From Halorhabdus utahensis DSM 12940 (GTDB lineage: Archaea; Halobacteriota; Halobacteria; Halobacteriales; Haloarculaceae): DNA of 64,000 nucleotides. The DNA lies in contig NC_013158.1 of the NCBI RefSeq assembly GCF_000023945.1, forward strand, positions 1,550,001-1,614,000, written 5' to 3'. A program made the translations under genes and the position numbers. Under the pieces are notes generated by a model. That model did not search any database. It was not told the DNA's origin and saw only the letters and a list, made by a program, of their open reading frames with translations. Below, piece after piece: positions 18,275-27,051 of the stretch. The stretch's first letter is position 1. Each line of letters starts with the position of its first letter.

Positions 18275-19393
18275 ATGACAGCCGAATTTCAGTCACCGGC
18301 GAGGGGTTCCGCCGTCGTCCGATGGGGGCGCGAGCGTGGCCGCTCGCTTCGCCGGTCGGTCGAGCGGCTGGGCTGGGTCGGTCGCCTGCTGGCCGTCGGC
18401 CAGCTGTCGCTGGTCGTCGCCGCCTTCGTCGGGTTTCTCGTCCAGTCGGTCTGGACGCCGCTTTTCGTGGTCTCGTTTCTGGTTGTGTTCGGACTGGGAT
18501 GGGGCCTCCGAGAGGCGCTGACTGCCAAGATCATGACGTTCCTGATGACGGTCTCCGCGCTGGTCACGCTGGGATTGATCGCCGTCTTCCTCGTCCTCGA
18601 GGCGATCCCCGCGTTCCAGACGGCCGGCTTGGACCTCATCAACCCCTTCGGCGAGAACGCGTGGGCCGCGAGCCAGGGCCAGTATTCGCTCGTCCCGATG
18701 ATCTGGGGGACCGTGCTCACGACGATCGTCGCGGTCGCGGTCGCCGGACCGCTCGGGATTGCGGGCGCGCTGTTCATCAGCGAGATCGCCCCCGGCTGGG
18801 TCCGCGATATCGTCAAACCCGCCGTCGAGATCCTCGCGGGGATCCCGTCGATCGTCTACGGGTTCATCGGGTTCACGATCATCAACCCCTACGTCACGGG
18901 TCGCCTCTCGGTCAATCCCGGCGCGCTGTTCGCGATCGGCGTCGTCATCGGGTTCATGGCGCTGCCGACGGTCATCTCGGTTGCGGAGGACGCCCTGGCG
19001 GCCGTGCCGTCGCCGATGAAAGACGGGTCGCTCGCCGTCGGTGCGACCGACTGGCAGACGATGCAGAGCGTGACCGTCCCGGCGGCGTTCTCCGGGATAT
19101 CCGCGGCCGTCCTGCTCGGGATCGGCCGCGCGATGGGCGAGACGATGGCCGCGACGGTGATGATCTCACACAGCCGTCGGCTCCCCGAACCGACAGGGTA
19201 CAACGTCTTCGACAGCACGGAGACGCTGACGACGTTCATCGCCAGCAGCTACGGCCACGTCACGCCCGGCGAGACGTTCTGGAGCGCGCTGTTCGCCGCC
19301 GGCGTCGTCCTCCTGGTCATCGTCACCGGACTCGGGATCGCCTCGCAACTGGTCGAGATGCGAATGGAACGGAAACTGCAGGGCAACCAATGA
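18275..19393 (+). CDS. pstC: Phosphate ABC transporter permease PstC
   Basis: Membrane subunit of the Pst importer, 372 residues with about 7 hydrophobic segments. The PstC/CysT-type permease core is clear: GTVLTTIVAVAVAGPLGI, FISEIAPGWVRDIVKP, GIPSIVYGFIG, and the ATPase-contacting EAA loop SVGATDWQTMQSVTVPAAFSGI followed by GRAMGETMAA. The stop overlaps the pstA ATG (ATGA). Confidence 0.95.
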   Translation: MTAEFQSPARGSAVVRWGRERGRSLRRSVERLGWVGRLLAVGQLSLVVAAFVGFLVQSVWTPLFVVSFLVVFGLGWGLREALTAKIMTFLMTVSALVTLGLIAVFLVLEAIPAFQTAGLDLINPFGENAWAASQGQYSLVPMIWGTVLTTIVAVAVAGPLGIAGALFISEIAPGWVRDIVKPAVEILAGIPSIVYGFIGFTIINPYVTGRLSVNPGALFAIGVVIGFMALPTVISVAEDALAAVPSPMKDGSLAVGATDWQTMQSVTVPAAFSGISAAVLLGIGRAMGETMAATVMISHSRRLPEPTGYNVFDSTETLTTFIASSYGHVTPGETFWSALFAAGVVLLVIVTGLGIASQLVEMRMERKLQGNQ

Positions 19394-21564
19394 GTGACGC
19401 ATATTCGAGACGACTCGTCGATACAGGCTCGACGGGATACGACCGTATCGCCGCCGGAACCGTCGGGATCGCTTTTCTCCTCTTTGCCGCCGCCGTCGGC
19501 ACGTTCTTCGGCTGGGTGCCGACCGGCGAGACGGGAGGCCCCGTTCCGGGACTGACGTACTTCGGCGTCGCCCTGCTCGGCCTCGGCAGCCTCGTCGTCG
19601 GGTTGGGAGTCGCCTCCCGACGTTTCGACGTCGCGACGACGCCGAGCGAGTCGCCCGGATTGATCGCCAGCACCGTCCTCGGCGTGCTCTGGCTGGCGAC
19701 GGTGGGCTCGGTGGCCACCTGGGCGCTCGGGCCGCTCGGCTGGCCGCTCGGGGTGGTGGTCGGCGGCGCGGTCGGATACGCCACCCTCGCCGCGCCCGAG
19801 GACATCGGCTCGACGCTGCCCGTCGGTGCGTTCCTCCTGCTTTCGGGCGCGCTCGTCACCGCGGGCGTGCTCGGCCCGGGGTGGGCCTGGGAGTCGTCGG
19901 CGTTCGGGGCGACCTTCCCCGCCGACGTCGTCGTGCCGCTGGTGGCGCTGTCGAGTAGCCTCCTCGCGGGCTGGACCGCCGGGAAAGCCTACGGCGGTTT
20001 CGGCGCACGCGGGCGACAACACGGCGCGTTCCTGCTCGTCTCGCTGGTCGTCTTCCTCGTTGTTGGCGTGCTTGCGTTCCTGCTTGTCTACGTCGCCGAG
20101 CGCGGGATCGGGACGACGGTCGAGAACCTCACCGTCAGCGCCGGGACGCTGCTGGTCGCGCTCGCGCTCCCACTTTTCGTCGCAGTCCGGCGCGGACGCC
20201 GCGGTCTCGGCTCCGCGTCCGGGGTCACCCTCATCGCGGTGTACCTGTGGCTCGCGCTCGCAGGGACGCTCGCACTGGTCGGTTCGGGGCTCGGGTACGC
20301 GATCGTGAGCGGCAACGGGCTCACGACGGCCACCACGACGATCCAGCCGACGGCGGCCGTCGGCGCGCTGCCGGCCGCCTTCGTCAGCGGCCTCGCGGTG
20401 CTGGCCGCCAGGCAAGCAACGCCGTGGCGGCCATCCGATCGGCGGGCACGAAGACTCAAGCGCGCCGGGGTTGGCCTCGCAATCGCGCTCGCAGCGGGCG
20501 TCATCATCGAACTCCTCGTCGGCCCGCTAGTGGTCGGCGTCTCGCTGGTCGGCACGTTTGCCGTGGTCGTCTGCGCACTGAGTAGCGCGTCCATCGCCGC
20601 GGGTCTGCCAGGACGGTTCCGGGACGGCCCCGCTCGCACCCCGGTCCCGCCGCTCACCGCGAGCGCCCAGCTGTTGCTCCTGGGAGTGCTGGCTGCGTCG
20701 CTGCACGTGCTCCTCACCGGCAACTCGATCGGAACAGAGACCGTGGGACTGGTCGCGAGCGGGACCGTCGACTGGCCGTTCGTGATGAACCCGACCCAGG
20801 GGCTCGGGATCCAGCGCGGGGTCATGCCGGCGCTGATCGGGACCGTCTGGATCGTCGTCGGTGCGGTCGCCTTCGCCGTGCCGATCGCCGTCGGCGCGGC
20901 CGTCTTCCTCACGGAATACGCCGAGGACAGTCTCTTCACCAAGGGCGTCGACGTGGCCACGAACGGCCTCTGGAGCACCCCGAGCATCGTCTTCGGGCTG
21001 TTCGGCCTGGCGTTCATCGTCCCGCGATTCGGCAACAGCGGGTCGATCTTCGCCTCCCAGCTCGTTCTCGGGTTCATGTTGCTCCCGCTCGTGCTGGTCA
21101 CGAGCCGGGAGGCGATGCAGAGCGTCCCCGACGAGTACCGGGACGCCAGCGCCGCGCTGGGCGTCAGCAAGTGGGACACGATCAAGGAGGTCGTCATCCC
21201 CGCCTCGATGCCGGGGATCATCACCGGCGTCATCCTCGGGGTCGGGCGTATCGCCGGCGAGACCGCCCCGCTGTTGCTCGTGTTGAACGGCCCGGTCGCC
21301 CCGACGGACGCCCCGGCTGTCCTGTCGAGTTTCGAGGTCGGCCTGACGGCCCAGCCGCCGTTCGTGTCGGTGACCAATCCGGCGCTGCTCGAATCGGCGA
21401 GCGCGCTCCCCTACCAGCTGTACGCGATCATCACCGCGGGCGTGTTGGACGACATGGCGTTCGGCTGGGCGACGGCGTTCGTGTTGCTCGGCGTCGTCCT
21501 GTCGTTTTTCGCCGTGGCCGTCGCCTCGCGGCGGTACTTCCGGAGGAAACTACACCATGACTGA
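19390..21564 (+). CDS. pstA: Phosphate ABC transporter permease PstA with a long N-terminal membrane extension
   Basis: 724 residues, far above the roughly 290 of bacterial PstA. The C-terminal ~300 residues are the permease proper: [46 protein letters not shown], the EAA loop [22 protein letters not shown] and [10 protein letters not shown]. The first ~400 residues hold about ten extra hydrophobic segments without recognisable motif. A longer frame from 18322 is only a shadow of pstC; the ATG at 19390 overlaps the pstC stop. I recall extended PstA proteins in haloarchaea, but the role of the extension is unknown. Confidence 0.93.
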   Translation: MSDAYSRRLVDTGSTGYDRIAAGTVGIAFLLFAAAVGTFFGWVPTGETGGPVPGLTYFGVALLGLGSLVVGLGVASRRFDVATTPSESPGLIASTVLGVLWLATVGSVATWALGPLGWPLGVVVGGAVGYATLAAPEDIGSTLPVGAFLLLSGALVTAGVLGPGWAWESSAFGATFPADVVVPLVALSSSLLAGWTAGKAYGGFGARGRQHGAFLLVSLVVFLVVGVLAFLLVYVAERGIGTTVENLTVSAGTLLVALALPLFVAVRRGRRGLGSASGVTLIAVYLWLALAGTLALVGSGLGYAIVSGNGLTTATTTIQPTAAVGALPAAFVSGLAVLAARQATPWRPSDRRARRLKRAGVGLAIALAAGVIIELLVGPLVVGVSLVGTFAVVVCALSSASIAAGLPGRFRDGPARTPVPPLTASAQLLLLGVLAASLHVLLTGNSIGTETVGLVASGTVDWPFVMNPTQGLGIQRGVMPALIGTVWIVVGAVAFAVPIAVGAAVFLTEYAEDSLFTKGVDVATNGLWSTPSIVFGLFGLAFIVPRFGNSGSIFASQLVLGFMLLPLVLVTSREAMQSVPDEYRDASAALGVSKWDTIKEVVIPASMPGIITGVILGVGRIAGETAPLLLVLNGPVAPTDAPAVLSSFEVGLTAQPPFVSVTNPALLESASALPYQLYAIITAGVLDDMAFGWATAFVLLGVVLSFFAVAVASRRYFRRKLHHD

Positions 21565-22462
21565 GACGACGATGGCGTCAGAAGGCAGCACAGGCACGGA
21601 AATCGAGACGACGTCCGGCGAGAGCACGGAGCGGACGCGCGAGGCGTGGACCGACTACGAGTTCGGGAGCGAGGCGGTCCTGTCAGTCGAGGACCTGAAC
21701 GTCTACTACGGCGACGAGCGGGCGATCAAGGACGTCTCGATGGACATCCCCGAAAAGAGCGTCACGGCGCTGATCGGCCCCTCAGGGTGTGGGAAGTCGA
21801 CGTTCCTCCGCTCGCTCAACCGGATGAACGACCGGATAAAGAGCGCCCGGGTCGAAGGGACCGTCGAGTTCGACGGCAGTGACATCTATCAGGAGGGCGT
21901 CGATCTGGTTGAGCTCCGCAAGCGGATCGGGATGGTGTTTCAGTCCCCGAACCCGTTCCCCAAGTCGATCCGGGAGAACGTCGCGTACGGCCCCCGAAAG
22001 CACGGGGACATCAACCGCGGACTTGCGGCCCGGCTGCTCGGGCGCGACGAGAAGGACGCCGAAGACGAACTCGTCGAGCGGACACTGCGGCAGGCAGCCC
22101 TGTGGGACGAGGTGAAAGACCGGCTGGCGGACAACGCCCTCGGGCTGTCCGGTGGCCAACAACAGCGCCTCTGTATCGCACGGTGTCTCGCGGTCGATCC
22201 GGAGGTCATCCTGATGGACGAGCCCGCGAGCGCCCTGGACCCCATCGCCACCGCCAAGATCGAGGACCTCATCGAGGAGTTGGCCGAGGACTACACGGTC
22301 GTCGTGGTCACCCACAACATGCAGCAGGCGGCGCGCATCTCCGACCAGACGGCCGTCTTCCTCACCGGTGGCGAACTCGTCGAATACGACGACACCGAGA
22401 AGATCTTCGAGAACCCCGAGAGTCAGCGCGTCGAAGACTACGTCACCGGCAAGTTCGGGTGA
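21557..22462 (+). CDS. pstB: Phosphate ABC transporter ATPase PstB
   Basis: ATP-hydrolysing subunit, 301 residues. Walker [10 protein letters not shown]-loop [15 protein letters not shown], signature LSGGQQQR, Walker [14 protein letters not shown] and the H-loop [13 protein letters not shown] are all intact. An acidic N-terminal tail of about 35 residues precedes the domain. An insertion around [21 protein letters not shown] lies in the helical domain. The start overlaps pstA by 8 nt. Confidence 0.96.
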   Translation: MTETTMASEGSTGTEIETTSGESTERTREAWTDYEFGSEAVLSVEDLNVYYGDERAIKDVSMDIPEKSVTALIGPSGCGKSTFLRSLNRMNDRIKSARVEGTVEFDGSDIYQEGVDLVELRKRIGMVFQSPNPFPKSIRENVAYGPRKHGDINRGLAARLLGRDEKDAEDELVERTLRQAALWDEVKDRLADNALGLSGGQQQRLCIARCLAVDPEVILMDEPASALDPIATAKIEDLIEELAEDYTVVVVTHNMQQAARISDQTAVFLTGGELVEYDDTEKIFENPESQRVEDYVTGKFG

Positions 22463-22466
22463 TCCG

Positions 22467-23141
22467 ATGGCACGAGAGGAGTTCCGTCACGCACTGGCCG
22501 ACCTCCGGACGGCCGTCGTCGAGATGGGCGAACTCGTCCTCGAACGCCTGAAAGCCGCCCGCTCGGCACTAGCCGAGGGTGACGACGACCGTGCCGAGGC
22601 GGTCATCGAGGGGGACGAAGAGATCAACCGCCGGTACCTCGACATCGAGGCCGACTGTATCGACCTCTTCGCGCTGGAACAGCCGGTCGCTGGCGACCTC
22701 CGGCTGGTCGCGGCCAGCTTCAAGATCTCGACCGACCTCGAACGCGTCGGCGATCTGGCGACCAACCTCGCCCGGTACGCGCTGTCGAGTCGCCCGGACC
22801 CGTTCCCGGAACTCGACATCTCCGGGATCGGTCGGGCGGCGGCCGCCATGCTCGAAGACGCGCTGGCGGCCTACGAGACCGAGGACGCGGCGGCCTGCCG
22901 AACGGTCGCCGGGCGAGACGACGACCTGGATGCGATGTGTCAACGTGCGAGCGAACGGGTAGCCCGGGACTTGCTGGAACGCGATCCGGAGCTCGACGCC
23001 TGGGCACTCGAAGCAGTCCTCGACGACGTCGCGAGCGTGCTGTTGACGATCCGCGACATCGAACGGGTCGGCGATCACGCCGTCAATATCGCCGCCAGGA
23101 CGCTGTACGCCCTCGAGGGCGATCCGGAGTTGATCTACTGA
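22467..23141 (+). CDS. phoU: Phosphate uptake regulator PhoU
   Basis: 224 residues forming two three-helix PhoU repeats: ERLKAARSALAEGDDDRAEAVIEGDEEINRRYLDIE in the first and DLDAMCQRASERVARDLLE with IRDIERVGDHAVNIAA in the second. PhoU proteins restrain Pst transport and phosphate signalling at the membrane. ATG at 22467 follows pstB by 4 nt. The last nine codons (LEGDPELIY) and the stop are the template of the repeat that follows. Confidence 0.94.
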   Translation: MAREEFRHALADLRTAVVEMGELVLERLKAARSALAEGDDDRAEAVIEGDEEINRRYLDIEADCIDLFALEQPVAGDLRLVAASFKISTDLERVGDLATNLARYALSSRPDPFPELDISGIGRAAAAMLEDALAAYETEDAAACRTVAGRDDDLDAMCQRASERVARDLLERDPELDAWALEAVLDDVASVLLTIRDIERVGDHAVNIAARTLYALEGDPELIY

Positions 23142-23230
23142 TGAAACGCGATCCGGAGGTGAACTACTGATGAAACTCGCTCTGGAGTTGATCTACTGAT
23201 GAACTCCGCTCTGGAGGTGAGCGACTGATG
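23112..23230 (+). repeat. 29-bp repeat of an RBS/TGATG junction with three minicistrons
   Basis: The phoU 3-prime end (from 23112) is repeated in units whose ATGs lie at 23141, 23170, 23199 and 23228, an exact 29-bp period. Each unit has GGAGGTGA or GGAGTTGA ending exactly 7 nt before the next ATG and a TGATG stop/start overlap. The result is three complete nine-codon frames: MKRDPEVNY (23141-23170), MKLALELIY (23170-23199) and MNSALEVSD (23199-23228), chained between phoU and the next regulator. The two Shine-Dalgarno variants alternate, which suggests a 58-bp higher-order duplication. Confidence 0.9.
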
Positions 23231-24211
23231 GAGACCCGCAAGATCCAGAAGGTCGGCGGCTCGACGTTCACGGTCTCGGTCCCCAAGGAGTGGGCCAGAC
23301 GCCAGGGCCTGGAGACGGGCGAGGTCGTTCGGCTGTACACCCACCGCGACGGGTCGCTGATCGTTCGTGGCAGACAGACCGACGGCGAGAGTCTGACGTC
23401 GGTCTCACTGTCCGTCACAGAGTCAAGTGCCGACGCCGTCGAGCGGTCGATACAGGGGGCCTACGAGGCCGGGTTCGAGCGGATCTCGCTGCATGCCGAT
23501 GACGGTTTCACCGACGAGCAACGCAGAGTCGCCCGCACGGTCGGCCGACGCCTCGTCGGGACGGAAGTCCTCGACGCCGATGCGGACCGGATCGACGTCC
23601 GGGCGATGCTCGACGCCTCGGCGGTCTCGATCCGCCAGTCGATCGACCAGGCCGTCTCGGTCGTCTCGACGATGCAGGAAACGGTGCGTGAGAAGCTGAC
23701 CGGCGACGTTGAGCCCACCGGGCAGGTCAGTGATCGCCTGACGGACGTCACGCGGCTGGTCGCGCTGATCCGTCGTCACTACAACCGGTCGTTGGTGACG
23801 TTCGGGGAACTCGATGCGCTCGGCATCGATCGTGTGCCGCTGTCCCAGTACGACCGGACGGCGAACCGAATCGAGGAGATCGCCACGGCAACCGTCCGAC
23901 TGGATAGTGCCATCGGCGGCGTCGCACTCGAGGCGGCGGACAGGCAGGCGATCGCAACCCGACTGACTGGCCTCCGCTCAGCCCTCGAAGAGGCGACGAA
24001 ACTCGTCGTCGAAGGCGGAAACGCCCCGGCGATGAGCGTCGAACCGTCGCCGTTGGAAGCACAGAGACAATCGGCTGGTGAACCTCAGGACGACAGCGTC
24101 GATCCGGTCCGAGCCCGGATATTCGATCACCTGACGCGGATCGACGACGCCGTCCGAGCGATCGAACGCGTCGGGCTCCAGTCAGCCGTCCGGTCCGGCC
24201 AGTCCTGGTAG
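23228..24211 (+). CDS. AbrB-PhoU fusion regulator of phosphate uptake
   Basis: 327 residues. The N-terminal ~48 residues (TRKIQKVGGSTFTVSVPKEW) are a SpoVT/AbrB swapped-hairpin DNA-binding domain. The remainder is helical and PhoU-like (AVERSIQGAYEAGFERI, ASAVSIRQSIDQAVSVVSTMQ, HLTRIDDAVRAIERVG). This arrangement suggests a transcription regulator that links Pst/PhoU status to promoter binding. A perfect GGAGGTGA at 23213-23220, within the last minicistron, serves its ATG. Confidence 0.88.
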   Translation: METRKIQKVGGSTFTVSVPKEWARRQGLETGEVVRLYTHRDGSLIVRGRQTDGESLTSVSLSVTESSADAVERSIQGAYEAGFERISLHADDGFTDEQRRVARTVGRRLVGTEVLDADADRIDVRAMLDASAVSIRQSIDQAVSVVSTMQETVREKLTGDVEPTGQVSDRLTDVTRLVALIRRHYNRSLVTFGELDALGIDRVPLSQYDRTANRIEEIATATVRLDSAIGGVALEAADRQAIATRLTGLRSALEEATKLVVEGGNAPAMSVEPSPLEAQRQSAGEPQDDSVDPVRARIFDHLTRIDDAVRAIERVGLQSAVRSGQSW

Positions 24212-24309
24212 CGGTCCCAGGTTCCCGTCAGGAACGCTACTGAGGGCTATGTAGAGCTCTTATATACGCCTTTTACCGTCGGTCACGAAAATCAGAATAG
24301 ACCGAATAC

Positions 24310-25284
24310 ATGCTACGTGACGACATGGCGCACAATCGACTCGACGAGCGACTCATCGAACGGTGTGAAGACATCCCCGCGAACCCGGAACCGGGCGCGT
24401 ACGTCGTCATCGACACGATGCACTTCTCGAACACCGTGATCGAACTGCTGGCACGGGGGGCAGCACACGTCCACGTCCCCGAGGAGCGCGGCGAGGAGTT
24501 CGACTACCGGGCCGCCCACCCCGACGCGCTCATCGGCGGCGGCCGCACGGCCGAGTACGACCCCGAAGACGGCTATGACTTCTTCAACTCGCCGAGTTAC
24601 GTCGAGGACATCGACGTCGAGGGTCGGCCGGTGAGCATGACCTCGACCAACGGCGGCCGGACCGTCATGACCCTCCGCGAGCGTGGGGGCGAGGACGTCG
24701 ACGTGTTCGTGGGCGCGCCGCTGAACGCGCGAGCGATCGGCCGGTTCCTCCGCCGAACGGACCACCCCGTCCATCTCGTGTGCGCGGGCTATCAGGGCGA
24801 GATCGCGATCGAGGATCACGTCGGCGCGGCCCTCATCAGTCGGTACCTCGATGGCATGCCGCCCGCCGAAACCGAGATCGAACTCTTCAGAGACCAGCTC
24901 GAAACGGCGAAAGGCCCCGACTACGTCAGGAAGAACGCGATCCGCCGCCGGGACGTTCGGGCGTACGCGATGAACGTCAACGGCCGGGAAGTGATCCCAG
25001 AGCTGTCGGGCGATTCGCTGGTCCGGGCACGTGCACCCCTCGATCGCCTTCCGGGGAGCGAGGACTGGCAGACTGAGCAAAGTGCGACCCGAGAGACTCA
25101 CCGCTCGCCGGTCGAAGACGTCCACGAAAACCCCGTCTATATCTCCACCTTGTTACCAGAAGTACTTAAACGAACCCGCAGACGAGTCGTGATACCAGGA
25201 CGGTCGGAGTTAGGTCTCCCCGGCCTCGAAGCGCTGGCGGATATCGATCGGGTCGTCGATGTCGCCCATCACGGATTCCAGTAA
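24310..25284 (+). CDS. 2-phosphosulfolactate phosphatase (ComB) family protein
   Basis: ComB-like fold recognisable by YVVIDTMHFSNTVIELLARGA, ALIGGGRTAEY, FFNSPSYVEDID, MTSTNGGRTV and GAPLNARAIGRFL with HLVCAGYQGEIAIED. In methanogens ComB dephosphorylates 2-phosphosulfolactate in coenzyme M synthesis; in haloarchaea the substrate is uncertain. It is 324 residues, about 80 longer than usual. The extra tail after about residue 250 has atypical composition and overlaps the end of the opposite-strand CBS gene by 75 nt, so an ancestral stop may have been lost. ATG 24310, or 24325 as an alternative. TATA-like CTTATATACG lies near 24258. Confidence 0.82.
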   Translation: MLRDDMAHNRLDERLIERCEDIPANPEPGAYVVIDTMHFSNTVIELLARGAAHVHVPEERGEEFDYRAAHPDALIGGGRTAEYDPEDGYDFFNSPSYVEDIDVEGRPVSMTSTNGGRTVMTLRERGGEDVDVFVGAPLNARAIGRFLRRTDHPVHLVCAGYQGEIAIEDHVGAALISRYLDGMPPAETEIELFRDQLETAKGPDYVRKNAIRRRDVRAYAMNVNGREVIPELSGDSLVRARAPLDRLPGSEDWQTEQSATRETHRSPVEDVHENPVYISTLLPEVLKRTRRRVVIPGRSELGLPGLEALADIDRVVDVAHHGFQ

Positions 25285-26295
25285 GTCCGTCACCGTGACC
25301 ATCCCCACCACTTCGCCGTCCTCGATGACCAGGGCGAGTTCCTGGTTCTCGGCCTGGAACTGGTCGACAGCGTCGCTAACGTCGACATCAGGCGAAAGCG
25401 TCATGGGCGGGGCGGCGAGTTCGGCAAAATCAACCTCGCCCGTGGCGAGTTCCTCGCGGTAGCGCGACAGCGCGGGGAGGTAAATGATCCCCTCGAAGTC
25501 CGCGAGGTCGTCGCCGATGAGGGGGTATCGGGTGTGTGGGTGCTCCTCCATCAGCCGGAAGTTCTCCTGAGGATCGACTGCCGTCGAGAGCGCGACGATC
25601 TCCTCGGCGTCGACCATCACCTCCTGGACCGGTTGCTCGCCGATCGCGAGAGCGTTCATCACTTCGTCGCGGCGTTCCTGGTTGAGACCACCTTCTTCGA
25701 GCGCCGAGCCGACGCGATTCCGGAGGTCGGCCCGCGTCTCGATGACCTCCTCCTCAGTTTCGAGCCACGCGCCGGTCATCTCGACGCCAAAGAGCTTCAG
25801 CGTGAGTTTGGCGATGCCGTCGCCCAGCGAGATGATCGGCGAGATGAGCCAGTGGAACCAGTACAGCGGGACGGCACCGTATTTCGAGACCCAGCGGGAG
25901 CGCTCGACGCCGAGGTACGTCGGCGTCTGCTCGCCGTGCGTCAGGTGGACGAGGTTGATGATGAGGAAGGCGATGATCCCACCGGAGCCGATCGACGCCA
26001 GGACGGTGTTGTGGAAGATCGGTTCGAAGATCGCCGCCAGCGCCGGTTCGGCGACGATCCCGACCGCGATGCTGGAGGCGGTGATCCCGACCTGGCAGGT
26101 CGTCAGGTACAGTTCGAGGTCCTGGGTCATCTCCCAGGCGCGCCGGAGGCCGGCGTTCGATCCATCACCGACGAACTCCTCCTCGGTATACTGTCGGGCA
26201 CGGGTCAGCGCGAACTCGATCGCGACGAAAAAGCCGTTGGTCAGGATGAGGAAGACACCTGCCAGTAGTCGGATGGTGAGTTCGAGTGAGTTCAT
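25210..26295 (-). CDS. CNNM/DUF21 membrane protein with CBS pair
   Basis: 361 residues of the CNNM/CorC (hemolysin C-like) family, implicated in Mg2+/Co2+ efflux. Residues 1-180 are the DUF21 membrane domain (LTNGFFVAIEFALTRAR, LYLTTCQVGITASSIAVGI). A linker (EVIETRADLRNRV) leads to two CBS motifs: VQEVMVDAEEIVALS and PPMTLSPDVDVSDAVDQF with VIEDGEVVGMVTVTDLLE. It ends after the CBS pair, lacking the CorC/HlyC C-terminal domain. ATG at 26295. Confidence 0.9.
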   Translation of the reverse strand: MNSLELTIRLLAGVFLILTNGFFVAIEFALTRARQYTEEEFVGDGSNAGLRRAWEMTQDLELYLTTCQVGITASSIAVGIVAEPALAAIFEPIFHNTVLASIGSGGIIAFLIINLVHLTHGEQTPTYLGVERSRWVSKYGAVPLYWFHWLISPIISLGDGIAKLTLKLFGVEMTGAWLETEEEVIETRADLRNRVGSALEEGGLNQERRDEVMNALAIGEQPVQEVMVDAEEIVALSTAVDPQENFRLMEEHPHTRYPLIGDDLADFEGIIYLPALSRYREELATGEVDFAELAAPPMTLSPDVDVSDAVDQFQAENQELALVIEDGEVVGMVTVTDLLESVMGDIDDPIDIRQRFEAGET

Positions 26296-26363
26296 CGGGG
26301 CATCCTTCTGTCACCGGACAGTTATGTGTGGCGGTCCCAGAAACGGCTCGCTCAAGGTGGCTG

Positions 26364-27050
26364 TCACTCGCGGTGTTCGATCTCCGGGAGCGGTTCACCC
26401 ACGGCGTCGCCAATGGCCGCGAGCGGATCGACCGGCGTCTCCCGGACGCGGTCCGGGCATAGCACGTCCTCGGTGCCGACAGACTGGACGACGAGCAGGC
26501 TGTCCCCGACCAACTCATCCAGCGTCTCGAAGTCACGCGGGGCGACGACGCCGGGATCGAAGGTCGTCCGGAACTCGTGGTCGATCCCGCTGGCACGGAT
26601 CAGTTCGACGCTCCGTTCGACGGCGTCCCCCGCCTCGGCCCCGAGTTCGTCGTATCGGTCGGGCGTCGTCTTGAGGTCCATCGCGACGTACTCGACCGCG
26701 CCGGTGTCGAGCGTCTCGCGGAGGACAGCCGGCCGCGTCCCGTTCGTGTCGAGTTTCACGTCGAACCCACGGTCGGCGATCCGGCTGACGAATCGGGGCA
26801 AGTCCCGGTGCAGCGTCGGCTCGCCGCCGGTGATCACGACGCCGTCGAGGACGGCTTCCCGGTCGTCGAGAAGGGCGAAGAACTCGTCCGCCGAGAGCGT
26901 CGATGCCCCAGCGTGCTTCGAGTCGGCCTCGATCAGTTCGGGGTTGTGACAGTACGGACACCGGAGATTGCAGCCCGCGGTGAAAACCGCACAGGCGACT
27001 CGCCCGGGGAAGTCAGACAGCGTCGTCCGCTGGAGCCCACCGAGACGCAT
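26364..27050 (-). CDS. nrdG: Anaerobic ribonucleotide reductase activase NrdG
   Basis: Radical-SAM enzyme that generates the glycyl radical of NrdD. 228 residues; iron-sulfur motif CNLRCPYCHNP, SAM-binding ITGGEPTLH and the substrate-strand motifs LDTNGTRP and MDLKTTPDRY. The reading frame is open upstream to 27164, but MRLGGLQRTTLSDFPG at 27050 is the natural start. It lies one nucleotide after the nrdD stop, so it is surely co-translated. Confidence 0.93.
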   Translation of the reverse strand: MRLGGLQRTTLSDFPGRVACAVFTAGCNLRCPYCHNPELIEADSKHAGASTLSADEFFALLDDREAVLDGVVITGGEPTLHRDLPRFVSRIADRGFDVKLDTNGTRPAVLRETLDTGAVEYVAMDLKTTPDRYDELGAEAGDAVERSVELIRASGIDHEFRTTFDPGVVAPRDFETLDELVGDSLLVVQSVGTEDVLCPDRVRETPVDPLAAIGDAVGEPLPEIEHRE

Positions 27051-27051
27051 G

